From Chromatiales bacterium (GTDB taxonomy: Bacteria > Pseudomonadota > Gammaproteobacteria > UBA6429 > Thiohalophilaceae), in assembly GCA_027057985.1 (NCBI GenBank), contig JALUTJ010000250.1:1-12698 (forward strand): a stretch of DNA of 12,698 nt, written 5' to 3'. Shown one piece after another: positions 7,514 through 12,698 of this stretch; the stretch's first letter is position 1; each line of letters opens with the position of its first letter. The notes beneath the pieces were generated by a model that was given only the letters and a program-made list of their open reading frames with translations, had not been told where the DNA came from and made no database searches. A program made the position numbers and the translations under genes.

Positions 7514-8197
7514 TTATGCTTCGTGTTGCCGAAGTTTGTGTTCGTTCAGAAGCTTAATCTGGCCACGGCCAAGCTGAATACAACCGCATTTTTCAAATGT
7601 CTTTAACATTCGACTGGTCACTTCACGGGTAGTACCAAGCTCAATCGCAAGTTGCTGGTGAGTAATCTGAATAGGTTGCATATCATTTTGTTTAAACATG
7701 CGACAAAGAAAATCAGCCATGCGGGTATCCAGTCTTTCAAAGGCAACTTCCTGAATAAGCATCATGGTGTTATCAAGCCTGTCGATAAGCAGGTTGATAA
7801 TATATTCACGAAAGGTGAGAGAGTTATTATAAACTTCCCGAAATTGCTCGCGATTAAGGGTTAAGGCACGAATTGAAGTAGCGGCAGTTGCTTCAACCTG
7901 GTAGGGTTTCTTTTTTAACAGACCGGCAAGACTGAGAATACACATTTCTCCCGGCTGAATATGATAGAGCACGATCTCACGTCCATTTTTACCCCGTACA
8001 AACACCTTGACACTGCCTTCAAGTAACAGGGTAAAGTTCTGGCATATATCACCGGTACGGTAAATACAGGCACCCTTGGGGATTTCAACATGCTGCATAT
8101 TGCCCAGGGCCTCATACCAGGCATGATCACTGATATCCTGTAGTTCTGGATAGTTTTTAAGGTATGTTGCGTTAAGATCTATGGGGCTGACAGACAT
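7514..8197 (-). CDS. Crp/Fnr-family transcriptional regulator
   Basis: DNA-binding regulator of 227 aa, normal for the family. A cyclic-nucleotide-binding-type beta-roll covers about residues 33-125 (IPKGACIYRTGD, LLLEGSVKVFVRGKNGREIVLYHIQPGE). A dimerisation helix follows at about 126-160. The C-terminal winged helix lies at about 176-213, with ITHQQLAIELGTTREVTSRM as helix-turn-helix. The N-terminal cysteine cluster of FNR is absent. Cysteines occur at 44, 52, 86, 165, 204 and 206, but I see no recognised cofactor motif. The signal is unknown. An AGGAG ribosome site precedes the ATG. Being directly upstream of the multicopper oxidase in the same direction, it could regulate that gene, but no operator proves this. 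Confidence 0.92.
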   Translation of the reverse strand: MSVSPIDLNATYLKNYPELQDISDHAWYEALGNMQHVEIPKGACIYRTGDICQNFTLLLEGSVKVFVRGKNGREIVLYHIQPGEMCILSLAGLLKKKPYQVEATAATSIRALTLNREQFREVYNNSLTFREYIINLLIDRLDNTMMLIQEVAFERLDTRMADFLCRMFKQNDMQPIQITHQQLAIELGTTREVTSRMLKTFEKCGCIQLGRGQIKLLNEHKLRQHEA

Positions 8198-8249
8198 AAC
8201 TTACTTGCTCCTGTTGCAATGAATCATCCATTCCCTTACTTAAAAAGGA

Positions 8250-8279
8250 ATATTAGAATCATTGTACTTTAGGATGCAA
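8250..8279 (-). promoter_or_regulatory. Candidate promoter of the Crp/Fnr-family gene
   Basis: On the minus strand, TTGCAT (8279-8274), an 18-bp spacer and TAATAT (8255-8250), about 50 bp ahead of the start codon. Confidence 0.4.
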
Positions 8280-8304
8280 AGCATGCCATTTCTGACAATT
8301 TTGG

Positions 8305-8324
8305 TATGTAACTAATGATACATA
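8305..8324. promoter_or_regulatory. Dyad TATGTA-N8-TACATA upstream of the Crp/Fnr-family promoter
   Basis: Perfect 6-bp arms with an 8-bp gap. Its centre lies about 71 bp upstream of the start point predicted from the promoter at 8250-8279, a distance used by Crp-type activators. It does not match the E. coli Crp or Fnr consensus. It also lies just after the stop of the glutamate-synthase-like gene, but no T-run follows, so a terminator is unlikely. Confidence 0.3.
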
Positions 8325-8339
8325 AAATTTGCGAGTAGT

Positions 8340-9956
8340 TCACACTAATGCATTTGCAGTATTACTGCAGCAGGTTTCCCAGCTATTTGCCTGTGCCAGT
8401 GCCCAGTCCTGTTTCCAGCCATCAGGAACTGTAGACTCATCCAGCAAGCAGCCGTCGTCAATCCAGTGATACAGTTCGCTATAGGTTTTTACGGTTTCAT
8501 TGTTGATACGTCGCAGTATATGACAGGCCTTGACCTGTTCAGGCCTTTTTAGCCCCATACTGGTGACCATTTCCATCAGGCTGTGCAGGGTAGTGGCATG
8601 GTAGTGTGCTACCCGTTCTGCCTTATTCGGGATATCGAGCTGCCGGTAACGGGAAGGATCCTGCGTTGCGATCCCGGTAGGACAGGTGTTGGCATTGCAT
8701 TGCCTCGACTGTATGCAGCCGAGTGCGAACATCATGGCACGGGCAGAGTTGACCATGTCGGCACCCAGTGCCATGGCACGAAGAATATGAAAAGCCGACA
8801 ACATTTTACCCGAGGCGATTATGCGGATATGTTCGCGGATACCACAACCGGTGAGGGCATTATGGACAAAAGCCAGTGCATCACGCAGCGGTGTGCCAAC
8901 TGAGTTAGTTAATTCAACAGGGGCTGCACCGGTGCCGCCTTCACCGCCGTCAACGGTAATGAAGTCAGGATAGATGCCGGTTTCCAGCATCGCTTTACAG
9001 ATAGCCAGAAATTCACCACGATAACCGATACAGAGTTTAAAACCGACGGGTTTACCACCAGAGAGTTCACGCAATTGCCGGATAAATTTTAACAGCCCAA
9101 GTGGATTAGAAAAGGCAGTATGGGCAGGTGGGGATACTACATCCTGTCCCATGGGCACGTGTCGAATCTCGGCAATTTCTCTGGTCAGCTTGGAAGAAGG
9201 GAGAATACCACCATGTCCCGGCTTGGCACCCTGAGACAGTTTGATCTCGATCATTTTAACCTGATCACTATGGGCCTTTTCCTGAAAACGATCGGGATTA
9301 AAACCACCATGATCATTTCGACAACCAAAATAACCGGTACCAATTTGCCAGACGAGATCGCCACCGCCTGCTTTATGATAGGGACTAATACCACCTTCAC
9401 CGGTATTGTGATAAAAGCCACCACGTTTGGCGCCCGCATTGAGTGCATGAATGGCATTGCGACTGAGTGCACCATAGCTCATGGCAGATATATTTAAATA
9501 CGCAGCCGAGTAGGGCTGACGACATTGTGCATTCCCCACCGTGATACGAGGAATTGTATCCGGCATTGGTTCTGGAGAAAGTGAATGATTGGTCCACTCG
9601 TAACCGGTACGGTAAACATCAAACAGGGTACCAAAGGGACGGGTATCTCGTACGCCCTTGGCGCGTTGATAAACCAGGGATCGAAACTCGCGGTTAACCG
9701 GGATACCGTTAATATCGGATTCAACAAAATATTGTTGTATTTCGGGTCGGATCGATTCAAACAGGTAACGCAAACGACCAATAACAGGGAAAATACGAGG
9801 AATGGTGCTGCGCGTCTGTACCAGGTCATAGATACCAAGCAGAATCAGTGGCGCAATAATAATAAATGACCACCACAGCCATGGGTAGGATTGTGCAATC
9901 AGAATAATCAGTAATGGAACTGTGATAGAGAGGAAGAAAAAAAGTTTGCGAACCAT
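8340..9956 (-). CDS. Membrane-anchored FMN-binding glutamate-synthase-family protein
   Basis: Protein of 538 aa resembling the FMN-binding (alpha/beta barrel) domain of the glutamate synthase large subunit. It lacks the glutaminase and C-terminal beta-helix domains. Two hydrophobic segments (about residues 5-21 and 26-44) anchor the N-terminus in the membrane. Key family stretches are ISAMSYGALS (157-166), KPGHGG (245-250), ITVDGGEGGTGAAP (333-346) and the 3Fe-4S cysteines Cys414, Cys420 and Cys425 in the C-x5-C-x4-C spacing of GltB. It therefore probably carries FMN and an iron-sulfur cluster and acts as an oxidoreductase. The substrate of these stand-alone proteins is not established, so glutamate synthesis should not be assumed. 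An AAAGGA ribosome site lies 8 bp before the ATG. The merR gene ends 18 bp upstream, so the two are probably one operon. Confidence 0.9.
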   Translation of the reverse strand: MVRKLFFFLSITVPLLIILIAQSYPWLWWSFIIIAPLILLGIYDLVQTRSTIPRIFPVIGRLRYLFESIRPEIQQYFVESDINGIPVNREFRSLVYQRAKGVRDTRPFGTLFDVYRTGYEWTNHSLSPEPMPDTIPRITVGNAQCRQPYSAAYLNISAMSYGALSRNAIHALNAGAKRGGFYHNTGEGGISPYHKAGGGDLVWQIGTGYFGCRNDHGGFNPDRFQEKAHSDQVKMIEIKLSQGAKPGHGGILPSSKLTREIAEIRHVPMGQDVVSPPAHTAFSNPLGLLKFIRQLRELSGGKPVGFKLCIGYRGEFLAICKAMLETGIYPDFITVDGGEGGTGAAPVELTNSVGTPLRDALAFVHNALTGCGIREHIRIIASGKMLSAFHILRAMALGADMVNSARAMMFALGCIQSRQCNANTCPTGIATQDPSRYRQLDIPNKAERVAHYHATTLHSLMEMVTSMGLKRPEQVKACHILRRINNETVKTYSELYHWIDDGCLLDESTVPDGWKQDWALAQANSWETCCSNTANALV

Positions 9957-9974
9957 TGAGAAATCCTTTGTTTT

Positions 9975-10379
9975 TTATTTTTCTATCTTGCGGGCAAGTG
10001 TTTCGACAATAGGGCAGTCAGATGCTTCACCTGTAAGTTTGCAGGAAACGATCAGATCATCCAGGGTTTTATGCAAAAGTTGAAGATCTTCGATTTGCTG
10101 TTTAATTTGCTTTTGTTTTAATTCCGCCCGCTGCCGTACATCATCACAGTGACCACCACCAATATCAAGTAATTCCTGTATTTCATCGAGACGAAACCCA
10201 AGTTGTTGTGCACGTTTAATAAAACGAATGCGATCAATGGCAGAATCCGGATAAACCCGGTAGCCCTGTAAGGGGCGAGCAGGTTCTTCGAGAATACCAA
10301 TCCGCTGATAATAACGGACAGTTTCAACATTTACGCCAGCTTTTTTTGCCAGCAAGCCGATGGTAAGAGGTTTTCTCAA
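9975..10379 (-). CDS. merR: MerR-family regulator with the mercury-type cysteine triad
   Basis: Metal-responsive promoter-distorting activator/repressor of 134 aa. The N-terminal winged helix reads LTIGLLAKKAGVNVETVRYYQRIG (about residues 5-28), followed by the wing RPLQGYRVYP. A long dimerisation helix spans about 78-112. Cys78 (in GGGHC), Cys113 and Cys122 (C-x8-C) keep exactly the spacing of the three Hg(II) ligands Cys82, Cys117 and Cys126 of Tn501/Tn21 MerR, so Hg(II) or a similar soft metal is the predicted inducer. CueR, ZntR and PbrR have different ligand sets. The start is TTG at 10379: no ATG is available in frame, the N-terminus matches the family there, and AGAG lies 7 bp upstream. 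It is co-directional with the glutamate-synthase-like gene and divergent from the HMA-domain gene. No mer transport or reductase gene is present in the window. Confidence 0.88.
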   Translation of the reverse strand: MRKPLTIGLLAKKAGVNVETVRYYQRIGILEEPARPLQGYRVYPDSAIDRIRFIKRAQQLGFRLDEIQELLDIGGGHCDDVRQRAELKQKQIKQQIEDLQLLHKTLDDLIVSCKLTGEASDCPIVETLARKIEK

Positions 10380-10448
10380 AATAAACTCTAATGTAGTATT
10401 ATTATCAGAAGTAATGACTCTAATCTGTGGATAAAGTTCCCCTGAATT

Positions 10449-10477
10449 TTGCCAGATAACACTGAATTAAATAGTAT
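10449..10477 (+). promoter_or_regulatory. Candidate promoter of the HMA-domain gene
   Basis: TTGCCA (10449-10454), a 17-bp spacer and TAGTAT (10472-10477). An overlapping alternative pairs the same -35 with TATAGA (10475-10480) at a 20-bp spacing, the stretched geometry of MerR-controlled promoters. The spacer shows no obvious MerR dyad, so MerR control is not supported. Confidence 0.35.
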
Positions 10478-10522
10478 AGACATTCTCTACCAGGCATCAA
10501 TTTTAAAACAGCGAGTTAATTT

Positions 10523-11098
10523 ATGAAAACCCGGATACATGTAATTGCACTACTGCTCACAATGATTATTTATACCGTTTCCAGCCACGCTGAGAGTCAG
10601 ATATATCATTACCAGGCGAAAGTAGAGGGTATGGTATGTGCTTTTTGTGCCTATTCAGTTTCTAAAAAGCTGCGTGGTATTGAAGGTATAATTGCAGATA
10701 CTGTAACGGTCAGTCTTGAGCAAAACAAAGCTGAATTTAGTTCCCGTAAAAAAATCCCCGAGTCCAGCATACACAGGGTCTTTTCTGAATCTGGCTTTTC
10801 CCTGACGAACATACATTTTAATGCGTCTGAGAGTGTTAGACCTGCTCACAGACGTGACATATTACTTGATCTCAATGTCAATGTCTTCAATACCGAGCAA
10901 TTTGAAAGTGTTTTCAGATCAATTGGTAATATTGCAATAAATACCGGAGCCAGTCTTTTGATTGAAGCACCTCAGGCGCAGGAAGAAACGATTCTCAAGG
11001 CATTATTAATGGGAAGAAAGAAATCGGTTAATGTCGAGTTTAACCCGATTGATATCGAAAGTACGGCACATATTCAGTTGTACCAGTTGTTAGATTAA
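10523..11098 (+). CDS. Secreted HMA-domain (MxCxxC) metal-binding protein with uncharacterised C-terminal half
   Basis: A 191-aa periplasmic protein. It has a cleavable signal peptide (about residues 1-23, ending SSHA). The first domain (about 27-98) is a heavy-metal-associated ferredoxin-like fold with GMVCAFCAYSVSKKL, where Cys39 and Cys42 of the MxCxxC motif would hold a soft metal such as Hg(II), Cu(I) or Zn(II), as in MerP and CopZ. Residues 100-191 have no cysteines and no family I recognise. The order of predicted strands and helices (DILLDLNVNV, a helical middle, VNVEFNP) could be a second, degenerate domain of the same fold, but this is a guess. The start has only a weak GCGAG ribosome site. 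It is divergent from merR across 143 bp, which suggests but does not prove joint regulation. The IS element begins 37 bp after its stop. Confidence 0.85.
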   Translation: MKTRIHVIALLLTMIIYTVSSHAESQIYHYQAKVEGMVCAFCAYSVSKKLRGIEGIIADTVTVSLEQNKAEFSSRKKIPESSIHRVFSESGFSLTNIHFNASESVRPAHRRDILLDLNVNVFNTEQFESVFRSIGNIAINTGASLLIEAPQAQEETILKALLMGRKKSVNVEFNPIDIESTAHIQLYQLLD

Positions 11099-11135
11099 AT
11101 TATTTTAAAATCATCTAATATACTTATGTTTATTC

Positions 11136-11160
11136 TGACCTTACCCCCAATTTAGTACCA
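11136..11160 (+). repeat. Left terminal inverted repeat of the IS3-family element
   Basis: Begins TGACCTTACCCCCA and continues through TTTAGTACCA. It matches the reverse complement of 12310-12335 with two substitutions, one gap and a few differences in the A/T stretch. It lies downstream of orfB. Confidence 0.85.
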
Positions 11161-11182
11161 ATTATCCGATGAGAAACTCATT

Positions 11183-12001
11183 TTATGCTGCTCTGTTTGC
11201 AAACGCCACAGGTGTCATATAATTCAGTGTGCTGTGTGGTCGTTCGTTGTTGTAGTGATAACACCACTTCTCAATGATATCTTTTGCCTCATCCAGGTTT
11301 CTGAACCAATGCTGATTCAGACACTCCAGACGAAATCTGCCATTCAGGCTTTCCACAAACGCATTTTGCGTCGGCTTGCCAGGCTGGATAAACGCCAGTT
11401 TGACACCCGATTCCTTTTGCCAGAAAAACATCGCCTTGCTGGTAAATTCTGTCCCGTTGTCACAGGTGATTTGATCAGGCGCTTGCCTGGCTTCGATAAG
11501 CTGATCCAGAAATCGAGCAACCTGGTTGCCTGAAATGGAAAACGCAACGTACTGACCAATCAGCTCTTTCGAATAGTCATCTTTGACATTGAGAATGCGA
11601 AAACGTCTGCCATTGCTGAGTTGGTCTGATACAAAATCCATTGACCAACGGATATCAGTTGCCACCGGTACTACCAGTGGCATGCGCGGCCGATCCAGCT
11701 TCTTCTTTTTACGCTGCCGCAACTGCAATTGTGCTTCACGGTAGAGCCTGTAGGTGCGTTTATGGTTGATGACCAGACCCTCGGACTTAAGCATACCGTG
11801 CAGCATGGGGCAACCCAGCGCCTTGTGTTTATTGGCGAGTTCCAGCAAACGTTTTATCAAAGGCGCGTCTTTTGAGGGAACGCACTTGTATCGGTATCCC
11901 GTACGGCTGATGCCTGCCAGTTCACAAGCCCTGCGCTCACTCAAGCGAAACTGCTTGATCATATGCGTAACCACGGGCTTCTTCGCAGCAGGCTTCACCA
12001 C
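11183..12001 (-). CDS. IS3-family transposase OrfB (DDE catalytic domain)
   Basis: Catalytic half of the IS3 transposase, 272 aa from the GTG at 12001. An HTH_21-like region is followed by an rve integrase core. The catalytic residues are Asp122 (RWSMDF), Asp181 (TCDNGTEF) and Glu217 (NAFVESLNGR), giving the DD(35)E spacing of the family. WCYHYNNERPHSTLNYMTP near the end is the standard C-terminal signature. The frame overlaps the end of orfA by 7 bp in the -1 register, so the active transposase is expected as an OrfAB fusion made by frameshifting. It may not be translated alone in quantity. Confidence 0.95.
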   Translation of the reverse strand: MVKPAAKKPVVTHMIKQFRLSERRACELAGISRTGYRYKCVPSKDAPLIKRLLELANKHKALGCPMLHGMLKSEGLVINHKRTYRLYREAQLQLRQRKKKKLDRPRMPLVVPVATDIRWSMDFVSDQLSNGRRFRILNVKDDYSKELIGQYVAFSISGNQVARFLDQLIEARQAPDQITCDNGTEFTSKAMFFWQKESGVKLAFIQPGKPTQNAFVESLNGRFRLECLNQHWFRNLDEAKDIIEKWCYHYNNERPHSTLNYMTPVAFANRAA

Positions 12002-12261
12002 TTTTTTGAAAGCACATCCTTCATCGCTTCTACCTCGAGCAGTTTATCTGCCAGCAGCTTCTTGAGTTTGGTGTTCTCTGCCTCCAGCTCCTTTAGTCGA
12101 CGGACTTCATTTACTTCCATTCCCGCATATTTGCTGCGCCAGTTGTAAAACGTACCGTTGGATATTCCCATCCTGCGGCAGATATCATCAACTTTGGCAC
12201 CGACTTCGTGTTCTTTAATAGCCTTGATGATTTGTTCTTCTTTGTATCGTTTGTTCTTCAT
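11995..12261 (-). CDS. IS3-family transposase OrfA (helix-turn-helix protein)
   Basis: DNA-binding half of the transposase, 88 aa. It has an HTH_Tnp_1 domain (DDICRRMGISNGTFYNWRSKY, about residues 25-45) and a leucine-zipper-like coiled coil at about 55-80 (LKELEAENTKLKKLLADKLL). The ATG at 12261 follows a GGAG ribosome site. It alone usually binds the ends and limits transposition, and the OrfAB fusion carries out the reaction. Confidence 0.94.
   Translation of the reverse strand: MKNKRYKEEQIIKAIKEHEVGAKVDDICRRMGISNGTFYNWRSKYAGMEVNEVRRLKELEAENTKLKKLLADKLLEVEAMKDVLSKKW
12001..12007 (-). promoter_or_regulatory. A AAA AAG slippery heptamer for -1 frameshifting
   Basis: In the orfA frame the minus strand reads tcA AAA AAG TGG TGA. 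Slipping back one base gives AAA AAA GTG GTG, which enters the orfB frame exactly at 12001. The heptamer is the classical IS3-family signal and lies 3 bases before the orfA stop codon. Confidence 0.8.
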
Positions 12262-12281
12262 TTTGAGATCTCCTCTATGAT

Positions 12282-12310
12282 AGATTAACTGGAAATCTCA
12301 TCGTTGTCAT
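12282..12310 (-). promoter_or_regulatory. Candidate promoter of the IS transposase
   Basis: On the minus strand, ATGACA (12310-12305), a 17-bp spacer and TAATCT (12287-12282), inside the IS ahead of orfA. Only partial matches to the consensus. Confidence 0.35.
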
Positions 12311-12335
12311 GGTGCTAATTATGGGGGGAAGGTCA
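12310..12335 (-). repeat. Right terminal inverted repeat of the IS3-family element
   Basis: On the minus strand it begins TGACCTTCCCCCCATA and continues ATTAGCACCA. It is the partner of 11136-11160 and directly joins the broken HlyD-family gene. Confidence 0.85.
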
Positions 12336-12698
12336 CGGCATGCTGGTATGATTTACGCCGGGCAAGATACTTGGCATAGACATTTTTAAACAGTTCGGGG
12401 GCTTCCTGTGGCAACTTTTCAAACTTATCGCCATTCAGTTCTGCATCGATACTACGCAGCAGTATTTTTGAGTTTGCCAGCTCAAAGCGCAGTTTTTCAG
12501 TGTCTGCCTCAGAAAGTTGTGTGTCCATCAGCATGACGGTCTGACCTGCCTTTACCAGGTCGCCTTCTTTCACCAGTATCCGGGATATACGACCACTTCG
12601 AAAGGCTGAGCGATTTTTATGCGAGTTTTCGGAACAAGCTTGCCCTGGGCACGGGCAACAATATCTATATACGTGATCCTAATTCCACTCCACTTTAT
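12336..12698 (-). pseudogene. HlyD-family type I secretion adaptor fragment, frameshifted and cut by the IS
   Basis: Remnant of a periplasmic adaptor of an ABC-type (type I) protein secretion system. From the window edge one frame reads IDIVARAQGKLVPKTRIK then IAQPFE, the usual HlyD stretch after the membrane segment. The frame then meets a stop. A second frame continues the same protein as SGRISRILVKEGDLVKAGQ, MDTQLSEAD and a helical region ending YLARRKSYQHA at the IS border. The join needs one extra A near 12596-12599 (GAAGTGG where GAAAGTGG is expected), so a single base appears to be lost. The IS removes everything after about 120 residues. The apparent last residues VTFPP come from the IS end. 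The 5' part lies beyond the window. A sequencing error could explain the frameshift but not the IS truncation. Confidence 0.85.

Larger units (their letters stand above)
11136..12335 (-). mobile_element. Complete IS3-family insertion sequence (IS407-like), 1200 bp
   Basis: Bounded by inverted repeats beginning TGACCTTACCCCCA at the left (11136 rightward) and TGACCTTCCCCCCA at the right (12335 leftward). The similarity runs on through TTAGTACCA/TTAGCACCA for about 25 bp with one gap, and CGATGAGA recurs further in at both ends. Inside are orfA and orfB on the minus strand with the IS3 frameshift arrangement. The OrfA sequence (RYKEEQIIKAIKEHEVGAKV) and the DD(35)E OrfB resemble the IS407 group. 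No target-site duplication is visible: the flanks are ...TATTC at the left and CGGCA... at the right. Both reading frames are intact, so the element may be active. Confidence 0.93.

Noticed and set aside
8271..8292. ATGCAAAGCATGC as an operator
   Set aside because: Four-base arms only. Likely chance in this AT-rich gap.
9975..10379. CueR/copper-type MerR
   Set aside because: The C-x8-C near the end plus Cys78 in GGGHC matches the mercury triad. CueR lacks the equivalent of Cys78 (it has Ser) and uses only the two C-terminal cysteines.
10380..10522. Canonical mer operator/promoter between merR and the HMA gene
   Set aside because: No GTAC-type dyad in a 19-bp spacer is present. The possible TTGCCA-N20-TATAGA arrangement has no symmetry between its boxes, so MerR control of the HMA gene is left as a hypothesis.
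11090..11118. Stem TTAGAT/ATCTAA after the HMA gene as a terminator
   Set aside because: The stem is six AT-rich base pairs with a long loop and no proper T-run. It also includes the stop codon region. Too weak to call.
12319..12573. 84-aa protein as an independent gene
   Set aside because: Its apparent start is an internal GTG of a HlyD-like protein and its last residues come from the IS end. It is part of the broken gene at 12336-12698.

Overview
The window looks like a metal-handling accessory region from a proteobacterium, most likely a gammaproteobacterium. The clues are a czcCBA-type RND tripartite efflux operon, periplasmic c-type cytochrome and Tat-exported multicopper oxidase genes, a MerR regulator of the mercury type and an IS3-family element, in DNA of moderate G+C. 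No taxon can be named from the sequence alone.

Layout. Bases 1-4957 hold a leftward operon in the order of the classical czcICBA cluster: a small His-rich membrane-anchored protein in the czcI position (4957-4553), a TolC-like outer-membrane factor (4438-3149), a His-rich lipoprotein adaptor (3144-1933) and the RND pump, whose C-terminal 40 percent or so lies outside the window (1924-1). Divergent from it is a membrane-anchored monohaem cytochrome c with a 14-His tail (5145-5849). It converges on a Tat-exported multicopper oxidase (7375-5909), and the two share a bidirectional terminator. Upstream of the oxidase, also leftward, is a Crp/Fnr-family regulator (8197-7514). Next is a leftward pair made of a Hg(II)-type MerR regulator (10379-9975, TTG start) and a membrane-anchored FMN/3Fe-4S glutamate-synthase-like protein (9956-8340). 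Divergent from merR is a secreted protein with an HMA-type CxxC metal-binding domain and an unassigned C-terminal half (10523-11098).

The right end is a complete 1200-bp IS3-family element (11136-12335) with orfA/orfB and an A AAA AAG slippery site. It has cut a HlyD-family type I secretion adaptor gene (12336-12698). That gene also carries an apparent single-base deletion, so it looks like a pseudogene.

How the parts may work together (inference). The RND complex would expel a cation from the periplasm, and its His-rich leader protein and adaptor would bind metal. The multicopper oxidase and the His-tailed cytochrome would handle redox-active metal, probably copper, in the same compartment. 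The MerR protein keeps all three Hg(II)-ligand cysteines at the spacing of mercury MerR, yet no merT, merP or merA homologue is visible. It is linked instead to the glutamate-synthase-like gene and the HMA protein. That cluster is the least conventional part of the window. Several perfect or near-perfect dyads lie in the intergenic regions and are candidate operators.
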